Shown: positions 27,128 to 35,764 of the stretch, piece after piece
Layout: each line of letters starts with the position of its first letter
Numbering within the stretch: position 1 is the first letter of the stretch
Source: Streptomyces sp. CB02959
Lineage (GTDB): Bacteria; Actinomycetota; Actinomycetes; Streptomycetales; Streptomycetaceae
Assembly (NCBI RefSeq): GCF_002803155.1
Contig: NZ_NNBP01000007.1
Location: forward strand, 297,592-361,591
Direction: 5' to 3'
Length of the DNA: 64,000 nucleotides
Made by a program: the position numbers and the translations under genes
Notes under the pieces: generated by a model
Database searches by the model: none
What the model was told of the DNA's origin: nothing
What the model saw: the letters and a program-made list of their open reading frames with translations, nothing else

Positions 27128-28591
27128 TCACGCGGGCCGGCTCCCGCCTGGGCGCCGGTCCAGAAGTCGCCGTGCCGGGGCGGCGCGCAGGCAGGCCCCA
27201 AGTGCCACGCACACGGCGGCCGTGCCGTACGCCCACGCCTGAAGGGGGAAGCCGGGCAGCAGTCGGCCGCCGAGGTAGAGGACGGTGCCGGCGAGGCTGA
27301 CGGTCAGCCACTCCCAGCGGCCGTCGAGCGCGACGAGGCCGACGACGAGCAGCGAGTACCAGGGGTAGCTCGGTGAGACCAGCAGCAGGGCGGTGCCGGT
27401 CAGCAGGAGGGCACCGCGCCAGGGGCGGGCCGGGTCGCCGCGCCACCACACGTAGAGGGCGGTCAGCGCGAGCAGTACGACGGCGGTCACTTCTGCGGCG
27501 GCGTCCGGCAGCAGCAGCCGGAGCAGGGCGAAGCGGCGCACGTCACCGGGTTCGTAGCCCTCCTCCTGGAGGTAGCCGGGCAGGTAGCCCAGGACGTCCG
27601 TGCCGGACGCGGCGAGGTACGGCAGGTAGGCGAGCGCGACCATGGCGACCGCCGCCGATACCGTGCGCAGGACGCGGGCCGGGCTCCGCTGCCCGGACAG
27701 GGCGCCCGGTAGTGCCAGAACGGGCAGCAGTTTCACGGCGATCGCGGCGCCGAGGAGTGCGCCGCGACGGGCCCCAGCGGTGGCGGTGCCGAGGGCGAGC
27801 ACGGTGAGCAGGACGCCGAGGGTGTCGACGTGGGCGTTGTTGACCGCTTCGAAGGCGACGGCCGGGCACCACCCCCACAGGGCGGCGCGGGCCGGGGCCC
27901 GGCGTGGGTCGCCGCGTCGGCGCAGCACGGTGAGCAGGGCGAGGGTGGTGCCGAACGCCAGGACGGCGCCGCCGACTTGGAGCGGCTTGTGGCGGCTGTC
28001 CGGTGGGGAGAGGAGGTGGACGGTGAAGAACCAGCTTTCGGCGACGGGCGGGTAGATGGTGGGGACGGTGGGGCGGTTGATGCGGACGCACCGGCCGCTG
28101 TCCGTGTGGGTCAGTCCCCAGCCCTGGCAGGACCCTTTGGTGGGGAAGAGCCAGTCGTCGCGCAGCTTGGCGAGTTCGGGTGCGGCGGGCGGATGGGCGT
28201 ACGGGGAGATCCCGGCTGCCTGGACGCGGCCGTCCCAGGCGTAGCGGTACATGTCGTTGCTGGTGCGGGGTGGTGCGGCGAGCGCGGCCAGTGCCATGGC
28301 GGCCGCTCCGGCCAGGACCAGTGCGGTCGCGGCGCGTGCCGGGACCTTGCGTACGGCCCATGTCGCGGCGGCGAACAGCGTCCAGGCGACGGCGTAGCCG
28401 GCCAGCAGGCGCCCGGGGTTGCTCTGGTTGTCGCCGGCGCGAACGGTGTCGAAGACGACGGCGGTGAGTGCGGCAAGGAGGATCGCGGTGACGAGGGTGC
28501 TGATACGGGCCGTGGTGCGGTTCATGGGTGCGGCGGCCGGACTGGACAGCCGCTGGGGGGATTGTTGGTGTGGGACGGCGGTGTCGCTCAT
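27128..28591 (-). CDS. GT87-like polyprenyl-phosphate mannosyltransferase, membrane protein
   Basis: Integral membrane glycosyltransferase of 487 residues with about 12 hydrophobic helices. It resembles the GT-C/GT87 (DUF2029) mannosyltransferases that use polyprenol-phosphate sugars. After TM1 (about 31-51), an extracytoplasmic loop carries SNDMYRYAWDGRVQAAGISP, the typical D-x-Y-R-Y-x-W-D-G motif of actinobacterial GT-C enzymes. A YPPVAE motif and conserved AVKLLPVLALPGAL follow later. The ATG at 28591 overlaps the methyltransferase stop by 4 nt, so it is the fourth gene of a coupled operon headed by a GT2 enzyme. That upstream enzyme may make its lipid-linked donor. Acceptor unknown. Confidence 0.85.
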   Translation of the reverse strand: MSDTAVPHQQSPQRLSSPAAAPMNRTTARISTLVTAILLAALTAVVFDTVRAGDNQSNPGRLLAGYAVAWTLFAAATWAVRKVPARAATALVLAGAAAMALAALAAPPRTSNDMYRYAWDGRVQAAGISPYAHPPAAPELAKLRDDWLFPTKGSCQGWGLTHTDSGRCVRINRPTVPTIYPPVAESWFFTVHLLSPPDSRHKPLQVGGAVLAFGTTLALLTVLRRRGDPRRAPARAALWGWCPAVAFEAVNNAHVDTLGVLLTVLALGTATAGARRGALLGAAIAVKLLPVLALPGALSGQRSPARVLRTVSAAVAMVALAYLPYLAASGTDVLGYLPGYLQEEGYEPGDVRRFALLRLLLPDAAAEVTAVVLLALTALYVWWRGDPARPWRGALLLTGTALLLVSPSYPWYSLLVVGLVALDGRWEWLTVSLAGTVLYLGGRLLPGFPLQAWAYGTAAVCVALGACLRAAPARRLLDRRPGGSRPA

Positions 28592-29370
28592 GGGTGTTCG
28601 GGCCTTCCGGGGGCCGTGGGGTGCTCGTCGTGATGCCCGGTCTGCGGGCGGTGCAGTTCCACGAACGGGCGGCCCTCGGCCGTCCACCGGCCGGTCAGGA
28701 TCCACCCCGCGGCCTCGGCGGCATACAGCAGGGCGGTGGTGCCGAGGCGGGCCCAGGGGAAGGGGCGACCGTGCCGGCCGTGGGCGTCCTCGACGCGGAC
28801 GGTGAGCTGTTCGTCCACGTCGTGCGGGGCGGCCTCCGCCAGCAGGCGCCCGCCGGGTGCGACCACGGCGTGGAGGCGGACGAGGAGAGCGACCGGGTCG
28901 CCACCGATGCCGACGTTGCCGTCCATCAACAAGGCGGTGCCCCAGCGGCCTTCCCCCGGCAGGCGGTCGAAGACGGACCGGCGTACGGCAGCACCCCCGT
29001 GCCGTCGGGTCCGGGTCACTGCGGCCGGGCTGACGTCCACGCCGAGCGCCCGTATGCCCCGGGCGGCCAGGCACGCCACCAGACGTCCCGGGCCGCAGCC
29101 GACGTCGAGAACGGGGCCGGTGCAGCGGTGCAGAACGCTGGTGTCGGCGGCGTCGGGAGCGGCGCACCAGCGCTCGACGTCCAGCGGCAGCAGGTCCCCT
29201 TCGCCTCCGACTCCGTCCGGATGGGCCGGTCGTGACAGGCGGCGCAAGAAGAGCGGGCCGCGGCCGGTGCGCAGGGCGTGGGCGTAGGGGTCGTCCGTCC
29301 ACGGCTCGCCCGGATCGGCCGTCGTCCACTCGGCGAGGGCAAGGTCCGTACCGTTTGCCGTGCCGCTCAC
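28588..29370 (-). CDS. Class I SAM-dependent methyltransferase
   Basis: Cytoplasmic methyltransferase of 260 residues. Motif I is PVLDVGCGPGRLVACLAARG (about 85-104), with the acidic strand end ALGVDVS and the later ALLMDGNVGIGGDP and VAPGGRLLAE segments. The GTG at 29370 overlaps the preceding stop by 4 nt, and its own stop overlaps the GT87 start. In this operon it probably methylates a sugar, lipid or small intermediate; the substrate cannot be deduced. Confidence 0.85.
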   Translation of the reverse strand: MSGTANGTDLALAEWTTADPGEPWTDDPYAHALRTGRGPLFLRRLSRPAHPDGVGGEGDLLPLDVERWCAAPDAADTSVLHRCTGPVLDVGCGPGRLVACLAARGIRALGVDVSPAAVTRTRRHGGAAVRRSVFDRLPGEGRWGTALLMDGNVGIGGDPVALLVRLHAVVAPGGRLLAEAAPHDVDEQLTVRVEDAHGRHGRPFPWARLGTTALLYAAEAAGWILTGRWTAEGRPFVELHRPQTGHHDEHPTAPGRPEHP

Positions 29371-30023
29371 CGCCCTTCCTCCGCGAGCGAGTTCAGGGTG
29401 GCGGCGAAGCGCGAGCCGGGCGGGCAGCAGGCGGCGACCGCGGCGGCGTCGGCGGCGGTGTCCACATCGCGCAGCACCGGCAGGTCGCTCACGCTCAGCC
29501 CCGCCTCGACGAGTCGGCACCGCTGCAACGCCCCGGTGCGGTCGGTGGACATCGGCACGCCCTTCACGAGGGCCGCGGCGCGCGTCGGGTCGGCGAGACC
29601 CAGTGCCCAGAATCCGCCGTCCGCGGCCGGCCCGAACCAGGCGTCGTGGCCGTCGTGTCCGACACCCGCAAGAAGGTCCGTGGTCAGTTGGGGGGTGTCC
29701 ATGCCGACCAGGAGGGCCGGTCCGCGGTCGCAGTGGTCGAAGGCGGCCGCGATCCGCTCGTCCAGGCCGCCGGCGCCCTGGGACACGATGTCGAAGCCGG
29801 GCGGCAGCCAGGGGCCGGGAGCACCGTCGAGAACGAGGACTCGGCGACGGGCGGGGGCCTTGAGCGCCGTGTGCAGGGTGTCGGCGAGGGCGGCCTCGGC
29901 CAGAGCGGCCGCCTCCTGGGGGGTGTAGGGCGGGGTGAGTCGCGTCTTGACCCGCCCCGGGACGGGTTCCTTGGCGATGACCAGCAGCGTGGCTGGCCCG
30001 GTGGCCGGGGGCCGGGCGCTCAT
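29367..30023 (-). CDS. DUF2064 nucleotidyltransferase-like protein (TIGR04282 type)
   Basis: A 218-residue protein with the GT-A/MobA-like core seen in DUF2064: VIAKEPVPGRVKTRLTPP at the start, ALLVGMDTPQL with a D-x-x-x-x metal region, and WFGPAADGGFWALGL. Family members lie with GT2 enzymes and are annotated as glycosyltransferases or cofactor nucleotidyltransferases, but activity is rarely proven. Both ends overlap their neighbours by 4 nt. It probably supplies or activates a sugar donor in the pathway, which is an inference. Confidence 0.85.
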   Translation of the reverse strand: MSARPPATGPATLLVIAKEPVPGRVKTRLTPPYTPQEAAALAEAALADTLHTALKAPARRRVLVLDGAPGPWLPPGFDIVSQGAGGLDERIAAAFDHCDRGPALLVGMDTPQLTTDLLAGVGHDGHDAWFGPAADGGFWALGLADPTRAAALVKGVPMSTDRTGALQRCRLVEAGLSVSDLPVLRDVDTAADAAAVAACCPPGSRFAATLNSLAEEGR

Positions 30024-30757
30024 CGTCCGGTTCCCGGGGCGGTCGCCGCGGACACCAGGTCGGCGGCGGGCCGCTCGGCGAGGACGGCGCGCATGTCCCG
30101 TACTGCGTGCCAGGTGCCGCGCCAGGTGCCGGTGACCTTCGAGCGGCCCGTGCGCGGGCGGTAGGGCACCTCTGTCTCCGCCACCCGCCAGCCTGCGTCG
30201 GCGGCGCGGACCACCATCTGCAGCGGGTAGCCGGAGCGCCGGTCGGTCAGGTCCAGGGCGCGCAGGGACTCGCGGCGGGCGGCGCGCATCGGGCCGAGGT
30301 CGTGCAACCGCAGGCCGGTGCGTCGGCGGATCAGACGGGCCAGCTCCAGGTTGGCCAGGCGGGCGTGCAGTGGCCAGGCGCGGCGTGTGACGGGCCTGCG
30401 GCGGCCCAGTACGAGGTCGGCGGAGCCGTCGAGGACGGGCCCGGCGACAGCGGGCAAGAGCGCGGGGTCGAGGGAGGCGTCGCAGTCGCAGAAGCAGACG
30501 ACGTCGGCCGTGGCGGCGGTCAGGCCCGCGTGGCAGGCGGCGCCGAAGCCGCGCCGCGGCTCGTGGACGACATGCGCCCCGAGGGCGCGAGCGATGTCCG
30601 CGGAGCCGTCGGTGGAGCCGTTGTCGACGACGATCGCGCGCCAGCCCGAGGGGATGCGGTCCAGCACCCACGGCAGAGCCTCGGCCTCGTCGAGGCAGGG
30701 CAGCACCACGTCCACAGAAGCAGGCGAAGAGGGGGAAGTTTCGATCACTCCACTCAC
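30020..30757 (-). CDS. GT2 family glycosyltransferase (polyprenyl-P-sugar synthase-like)
   Basis: First gene of the operon, 245 residues. The GT-A start is VDVVLPCLDEAEALPWVLDR, followed by VVDNGSTDGSADIA and the metal site FCDCDASLDP. The C-terminal part (RRSGYPLQMVVRAADAGWRV, then RTGRSKVTGTWRGT) fits dolichol/polyprenol-phosphate glycosyltransferases that load a sugar on a lipid carrier. No transmembrane segment is seen, so it acts at the inner membrane face. The GTG at 30757 lies 104 bp from the divergent response-regulator gene. It pairs logically with the GT87 enzyme, which would use the lipid-linked sugar. Confidence 0.88.
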   Translation of the reverse strand: MSGVIETSPSSPASVDVVLPCLDEAEALPWVLDRIPSGWRAIVVDNGSTDGSADIARALGAHVVHEPRRGFGAACHAGLTAATADVVCFCDCDASLDPALLPAVAGPVLDGSADLVLGRRRPVTRRAWPLHARLANLELARLIRRRTGLRLHDLGPMRAARRESLRALDLTDRRSGYPLQMVVRAADAGWRVAETEVPYRPRTGRSKVTGTWRGTWHAVRDMRAVLAERPAADLVSAATAPGTGR

Positions 30758-30861
30758 CCTACGGGCGCAAATCGGACGAAAGGTACTTGATGGCCTTACG
30801 GATCGCTGACGTCCGTCGCCGCTCCCGCCGACGGCCGCACGCCGGTGTGAGACTCGGTGGC

Positions 30862-31584
30862 GTGAAACGCATACTCGTCGTGGACGACGACCCCACCGTC
30901 TCCGAGGTCGTCACCGGCTACCTGGACCGGGCGGGCTTCGCCGTCGACGTTGCCGCCGACGGCCCCGCCGCCGCGGCCCGCGCCGCCGCCCAGCCGCCCG
31001 ACCTGGTGGTGCTGGACCTGATGCTGCCCGGCATGGACGGGCTGGAGGTCTGTCGCCGCATCCGCGAGAACGGCCCGATCCCGGTGATCATGCTGACGGC
31101 GCGCGGCGACGAGGAGGACCGCATCCTGGGCCTGGAGGTCGGGGCGGACGACTACGTCACCAAACCCTTCAGCCCCCGCGAACTCGTGCTCAGGGTGCAG
31201 TCGGTGCTGCGCCGCGCCGGAGCACTGACCGCCGCCCGGAACGCACCGGCCGAGTCCCGGCTGCGCGCCGGACCCCTCGCCCTGGAGCCCCAGGCTCGCC
31301 GCGCCATCCGTCACGGCACCGAAATCGCCCTGACCATCCGGGAGTTCGACCTTCTGGAGTACTTTCTGCGACACCCGGGCCAGGCGACGAGCCGCGAGGA
31401 GCTGATGCGCCGGGTGTGGGGCTGGGAGTTCGGCGACCTGTCCACCGTCACCGTCCACGTGCGGCGGCTGCGCGAGAAGATCGAGGGCGACCCGGCACGC
31501 CCCCGCCTGATCAGCACCGTGTGGGGCGTGGGCTACCGCTTCGATCCTCCCCCGGCAGAGGACGGAGCCGATCATGCTGAGTGA
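30862..31584 (+). CDS. OmpR-family response regulator
   Basis: Regulator of 240 residues, divergent from the glycosyltransferase operon. The receiver has acidic DDD (8-10), phospho-acceptor D52 (in LDLMLPGMDG), T79 and K101. The winged-helix domain ends RLISTVWGVGYRFDP. The GTG at 30862 (VKRILVVDDD) is chosen; a GTG 15 nt earlier is possible but has no better ribosome-binding site. It overlaps the following kinase gene by 11 nt. Its position suggests that it controls the divergent envelope-sugar operon and possibly itself; no clear repeat motif was identified in the 104-bp intergenic gap. Confidence 0.92.
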   Translation: MKRILVVDDDPTVSEVVTGYLDRAGFAVDVAADGPAAAARAAAQPPDLVVLDLMLPGMDGLEVCRRIRENGPIPVIMLTARGDEEDRILGLEVGADDYVTKPFSPRELVLRVQSVLRRAGALTAARNAPAESRLRAGPLALEPQARRAIRHGTEIALTIREFDLLEYFLRHPGQATSREELMRRVWGWEFGDLSTVTVHVRRLREKIEGDPARPRLISTVWGVGYRFDPPPAEDGADHAE

Positions 31585-32686
31585 CACTCTCCTCATCGCG
31601 GCCTACGCAGCCCTCGGCGCGGCCGGAGCCGGCCTGCTCGGCATGGGCGTCCTGCGACTGCTGCGCAACCGTTCGGTGGCGCTGTCGCTGACCGTGGTCG
31701 CCGCCGTCGCGGTCGCAGCGATGCTCGCCGGAACCATGCTGGTGTCCTGGGCCATGCTCCTGTCCGACCACGACCTGTGGGTCGTGACGATGGTCTGCTC
31801 CCTCGCGGCGGTCGTCTCGCTCGGGGTGGCGCTCGCGCTCGGCCGCGGCGTCGTCCGCGGCAGCCGAGCCCTGGCCGAGGCCACCCGCGCCCTCGGCGAC
31901 GAGGGTAGTTTCACCCCGCCCGCTGCCGCACCCACCGCCGAACTCGCCGAACTGGGCCGCGAATTCGCCGCCACCAGCGCGAAGCTCGCCGCATCCCGGG
32001 AGCGGGAGAGGGCCCTGGAGGACTCCCGACGCGAATTGGTCGCCTGGATCTCCCACGACCTGCGCACCCCGCTCGCCGGACTGCAGGCCATGGCAGAGGC
32101 CCTGGAGGACGGCGTGGTCGACGACCCGAACGTCTACCACGCCCGTATGCGCGCGGAGGTCGAGCGCCTGAGCGGTATGGTCGGCGACCTCTTCGAACTG
32201 TCCCGCATCCAGGCCGGCGTCCTTGCCCTGAACACCTCCCGGATGTCGGTCTACGACCTGGTCGGCGACGCGCTCGTGGGCGCCGACGCCCTGGCCAGGG
32301 AGCACGGCGTACGGATCATCGGCGACGGGGTCGAGCCCGTCCCGGTCGAGGTCGACGGCCGCGAGATGTCCCGCGTCCTGGCCAACCTGCTCGTCAACGC
32401 GATCCACCGGACGCCCAGCGACGGCACGGTCGCGGTCTCCGCCCGCCGGGAGGCGGACAGCGTCGTCGTGTCGGTGACCGACGGCTGCGGTGGCATTCCC
32501 CCGGAGGACCTGCCCCGCGTCTTCGACACCGGCTGGCGCGGCACCGACGCACGGACCCCACCGGCCGGGGCAGGGCTGGGCCTGGCGATCGTGCGCGGAA
32601 TCGTGGAGGCCCACCAGGGGCGCGCGGCGGTGTGCAACGTCCCCGGCGGCTGCCGTTTCGAGGTCCGCCTGCCCGCCGCTGTCTGA
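31574..32686 (+). CDS. Membrane sensor histidine kinase
   Basis: Partner of the preceding regulator, 370 residues. Three hydrophobic segments (about 5-27, 36-62, 68-90) leave almost no extracytoplasmic domain. The signal may therefore be sensed in or at the membrane, as in intramembrane-sensing kinases. A HAMP-like linker (91-150) leads to the HisKA box VAWISHDLRTPLAGL with H161. N-box (NLLVNAIHRTP), G1 (VTDGCGGI) and G2 (GAGLGLAIV) motifs follow. The gene ends just before a shared terminator at 32701. Confidence 0.9.
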   Translation: MLSDTLLIAAYAALGAAGAGLLGMGVLRLLRNRSVALSLTVVAAVAVAAMLAGTMLVSWAMLLSDHDLWVVTMVCSLAAVVSLGVALALGRGVVRGSRALAEATRALGDEGSFTPPAAAPTAELAELGREFAATSAKLAASRERERALEDSRRELVAWISHDLRTPLAGLQAMAEALEDGVVDDPNVYHARMRAEVERLSGMVGDLFELSRIQAGVLALNTSRMSVYDLVGDALVGADALAREHGVRIIGDGVEPVPVEVDGREMSRVLANLLVNAIHRTPSDGTVAVSARREADSVVVSVTDGCGGIPPEDLPRVFDTGWRGTDARTPPAGAGLGLAIVRGIVEAHQGRAAVCNVPGGCRFEVRLPAAV

Positions 32687-32700
32687 GAGGCCCACCGGAG

Positions 32701-32737
32701 AAGGGCCGGCCCGGCGGGGAAGACAGGGCCGGCCCTT
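32701..32737. terminator. Bidirectional terminator between convergent genes
   Basis: AAGGGCCGGCCC (32701-32712) pairs perfectly with GGGCCGGCCCTT (32726-32737) over a 13-nt loop. It sits between the kinase gene stop (32686) and the convergent epimerase stop (32778), so it can serve both strands. Confidence 0.85.
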
Positions 32738-32777
32738 CGCGTTCGTCGAGGCCGGCATTCCGGCCGCAGGGGAAACG

Positions 32778-33830
32778 TCAGCCGGCTCGCAGCGAGGCCG
32801 TCGCGAACTCCGCCATTCCCTCCCCGAACGCGACCTGCGGCTTCCAGCCCAGTTCGTCGTGCAGCCTGCGCGAGGAGGCGGTGATGTGGCGGACGTCGCC
32901 GAGCCGGTACTCCCCCGTGACGACCGGCGTCCGCCCGCCGTGCGCCTCGGCCAGGGCGGCGGCCATCTCGCCCACCGTGTGCGGCTCGCCGCTGCCGACG
33001 TTGTACGCCCGCGTGGTCCCCTCCGGCAGACCGGGCAGACCGTCCAGAGCCGCGAGATTGGCCCCGGACACGTCCCGTACATGGACGAAGTCCCGCCGCT
33101 GGCCACCGTCCTCGAACACCCGCGGTGCCTCTCCGCGCTCCAGCGCGGACCGGAACAGCGAGGCGACACCGGCGTACGGGGTGTCACGCGGCATCCCGGG
33201 CCCGTACACGTTGTGGTAGCGCAACGAGGCCACCCGCCCGCCGACGGCGCGCGCCCACGCGAAGGCCAGGTGCTCCTGCGCGAGCTTGGTGGCGGCGTAG
33301 ACGTTGCGCGGATCGAGCGGGGCGTCCTCGGCCACCAGGCCGGGGGCGAGCGGCTCACCGCACCTCGGGCAGGGCGGTTCGAAGCGTCCCGCCTCCAAGT
33401 CGGCCACCCTGCGCGGCCCCGGCCGTACGGCACCGTGCGACGGGCACTCGTAGCGTCCTTCTCCGTAGACCACCATCGAACTCGCCAGCACCAGACGCCG
33501 CACCCCCGCCTCGGCCATGCCGGCCAGCAGTACCGCGGTGCCCAGGTCGTTGCAGCCCACGTAGGCGGGGGCGTCGGCGAAGTCCTTGCCGAGCCCGACC
33601 ATCGCCGCCTGATGGCAGACGGCGTCCACACCCCGCAGGGCCTCGGCCATGGCCTCCGCGTCGCGGACGTCCGCATGCCTGAAGTCCGCCCCGTCGGGGA
33701 TCGGCGGGGTCGTACGGTGCGCGGCGGGCAACAGCGCGTCGAGCACGCGCACACCGTGCCCGGCGCCGGTGAGGGCGGTGACGACGTGCGAGCCGATGAA
33801 GCCCGCACCTCCGGTGACCAGGATCAACAT
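32778..33830 (-). CDS. NAD-dependent sugar-nucleotide epimerase with zinc-ribbon-like insert
   Basis: Extended short-chain dehydrogenase of 350 residues acting on a nucleotide sugar. The Rossmann start is LVTGGAGFIGSHV; SSMVVYG holds the catalytic Ser region, and Y-x3-K is seen in YAATKLAQEH. Between them is an unusual insert with CPSH and FEPPCPRCGEPLAPG. The latter offers C-x2-C, as in some dTDP-L-rhamnose 4-epimerase-like actinobacterial enzymes. The ATG at 33830 is followed upstream by two direct CGACCGTACG repeats. It is transcribed toward the sensor kinase and is separated from it by a terminator. Substrate inferred only to class level. Confidence 0.88.
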   Translation of the reverse strand: MLILVTGGAGFIGSHVVTALTGAGHGVRVLDALLPAAHRTTPPIPDGADFRHADVRDAEAMAEALRGVDAVCHQAAMVGLGKDFADAPAYVGCNDLGTAVLLAGMAEAGVRRLVLASSMVVYGEGRYECPSHGAVRPGPRRVADLEAGRFEPPCPRCGEPLAPGLVAEDAPLDPRNVYAATKLAQEHLAFAWARAVGGRVASLRYHNVYGPGMPRDTPYAGVASLFRSALERGEAPRVFEDGGQRRDFVHVRDVSGANLAALDGLPGLPEGTTRAYNVGSGEPHTVGEMAAALAEAHGGRTPVVTGEYRLGDVRHITASSRRLHDELGWKPQVAFGEGMAEFATASLRAG

Positions 33831-33835
33831 GCCAC

Positions 33836-33872
33836 CGACCGTACGGCCATGGGCCCGCCCGGCGACCGTACG
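33836..33872. promoter_or_regulatory. Direct repeats upstream of the epimerase
   Basis: CGACCGTACG occurs at 33836-33845 and again at 33863-33872, 27 bp apart, just upstream of the epimerase ATG. This could be a regulator site; there is no direct evidence which protein binds. Confidence 0.35.
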
Positions 33873-33989
33873 ACGCCGGAGCGTCAGGGGTTCGTAAGCC
33901 TCCCCGCCGCATGCCGAGCGCCGCCGGGCTGTGTGGCCGCCACCGTGGGACCCCGTATGACGGCCGGACAGGCAGGAGCGCGAACGCAC

Positions 33990-34400
33990 CTACGAAGGTG
34001 GCCGCCGACGGCTGCGGCGGATCCCCCGCGCGGCCGACACGAGGGCCGTGACCGTCGCCACCGCCACCAGCGTGAGCAGCCAGTTGCGCGGGTAGTCCAG
34101 CGGCAGAACCGAGGAGTTGGCCGGCTTCCCCGGGCGCAGCAGCACCGGCAGGGCGACCGCCGTCAGGGCGCCCGCCACCAGCAGTGCCCCCCGGACCGGC
34201 CCGCGCGCACGGCCGCGGACCAGCACCAGCCCGACGAGCAGCACCAGCGGCGCGATCAGCGCGTCGTGCAGCACCACCGCCCCGCCGAGCCAGACCAGGA
34301 CATCCGTCAGGTCGCGCACGTCCAGCAGCAGGGAGGCACCGACGCCCATCAACGCCAGACCGGCCACCCCCGTGAGCATCCGCGTCACGCCCACCCTCAT
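33990..34400 (-). CDS. Small integral membrane protein
   Basis: A 136-residue protein with about four hydrophobic helices (VTRMLTGVAGLALMGVGASL, then VLVWLGGAVVLHDALIAPLV and LVLVRG, and two more) and a basic tail. The ATG at 34400 overlaps the oxidoreductase stop by 4 nt, so it is a translationally coupled partner, perhaps a membrane subunit or anchor. Not recognised as a named family. Confidence 0.72.
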   Translation of the reverse strand: MRVGVTRMLTGVAGLALMGVGASLLLDVRDLTDVLVWLGGAVVLHDALIAPLVLLVGLVLVRGRARGPVRGALLVAGALTAVALPVLLRPGKPANSSVLPLDYPRNWLLTLVAVATVTALVSAARGIRRSRRRPPS

Positions 34401-35572
34401 GACAGCACCTCCAGTCGGCCGACCCACTTGGTCTGCAGCACGCCGGGCCGGTTCGGGGCGATCAGACGCACCGGGTAGCCGTGGTCGGGGGAAAGCTCCT
34501 CGCCGTTGAGGCGCAGAGCGAGCAGGGTCAGCGGATCGTGGGTGTGCTCATGCCCCATCTCGGAGACCCGATAGCCGCCCCGCGTCTGCAGCGAGACCAC
34601 CCGCACGCGGGCGTGCGGCGGAGCGCCCGCACGTTCCAGGAGGTCCATGACCCGCACGCCCGTCCAGTGCGCCGACTTGCTCCACCCCTCCACGCAGGCG
34701 ATCGGCAGCTCCACCTCGTGCTGCGGCAGGCCCCGCAGCTCATCCAGCGTCAGCGTGTAGCGCCGCGGCCCGGCGACCGTCAGGCGGTAGCCCTCGGCCG
34801 GAACCAGCCCGACTCCGGCCGCGGAAGCGGTGCGGTTGACCGGCAGATCCTGCGGGCCGTGGTCCGGATGGCGGGGTGCGAGCAGGGTGAGGTCCTTCAG
34901 GGGGGTGAAGGACTGGCCCACGGTGGTCACGGTGACCGCACCGACCGCCGCTGCCATCGCGGCCAGCAGCGAGCGCCGGTCGGGTCCGTCCTCCTCGGGC
35001 AGGGCCAGGGTGCCCGGCGACCGCCGACTCCAGTGGGCCCGGATTTCGGGGGCCTTGACCGCGATGTGCAGCACGAGCGATCCGGCCACCAGCCAGGCCA
35101 CGGCGTAGTGCACCGGCACGAAGGAGAACGGCCACGGATACCACTGCGCGGTGTTCAGCAGGCCCGTGGCCACTTCGAAGACGGCCGCCGCCACCAGCAC
35201 GGCCACCGACAACCGCTCCAGGACGTGCCGCACCGATCGCACCGGCGGCCAGGCGAACAGCCGCGGGTACACCGTCCACAACTTCGCCAGCAGCAGCGGA
35301 ATCGCCGCGATACCCGAGGCGACGTGCAGCCCCTGCGTCAACCGATAGCCCCACACCGGGCGGCTCGGCAGGTCATCGGCCAGCCACCCGGGCGGATGCT
35401 GCAACACATGGCTGATCAGACCGGTGACGAAGCACACCACGAAGGCGAGGCCGAGCCACCGCCCGATCGAGGTCGCCGTGCGGGCATCATGCAACCTGCC
35501 CTTGAACACCGGCGGAAACAATCGCGATCTCATGCCTCCCATCACAGCCGCCGCAACACCGCTGCGGAACAC
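34397..35572 (-). CDS. Membrane-anchored molybdopterin oxidoreductase (sulfite-oxidase fold)
   Basis: Two-part protein of 391 residues. The N-terminal half (about 35-180) has four or five transmembrane helices with several His residues, like a cytochrome-b-type membrane domain. The C-terminal half (about 230-391) is a sulfite-oxidase/YedY-type molybdopterin domain, with the cofactor Cys in ELPIACVEGWSKSAHWTGV. The chosen GTG (35572) has AAGGGG 5 nt upstream; ATGs at 35542 and 35533 are alternatives. The 136-residue membrane protein is coupled downstream. It probably carries out an envelope redox reaction such as methionine-sulfoxide or other S/N-oxide reduction, which is inference. Confidence 0.85.
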   Translation of the reverse strand: MFRSGVAAAVMGGMRSRLFPPVFKGRLHDARTATSIGRWLGLAFVVCFVTGLISHVLQHPPGWLADDLPSRPVWGYRLTQGLHVASGIAAIPLLLAKLWTVYPRLFAWPPVRSVRHVLERLSVAVLVAAAVFEVATGLLNTAQWYPWPFSFVPVHYAVAWLVAGSLVLHIAVKAPEIRAHWSRRSPGTLALPEEDGPDRRSLLAAMAAAVGAVTVTTVGQSFTPLKDLTLLAPRHPDHGPQDLPVNRTASAAGVGLVPAEGYRLTVAGPRRYTLTLDELRGLPQHEVELPIACVEGWSKSAHWTGVRVMDLLERAGAPPHARVRVVSLQTRGGYRVSEMGHEHTHDPLTLLALRLNGEELSPDHGYPVRLIAPNRPGVLQTKWVGRLEVLS

Positions 35573-35764
35573 CCGAACCCCTTACGGAACAAGGACATCC
35601 GAGTCCCGGGCGACCTGCTGTGGCGGCCGCCGACGCCTGGCCACCGCTACCTGCCCGAGATCACGGGCGCGCCGCCGACACCTGCCGGTTCCGAAAGTGC
35701 TTTCAGCGGCACCGACTCATGACGAGAGTCTGACGTCGCGGGCCGATCCGGGACCGCGGCCCGT

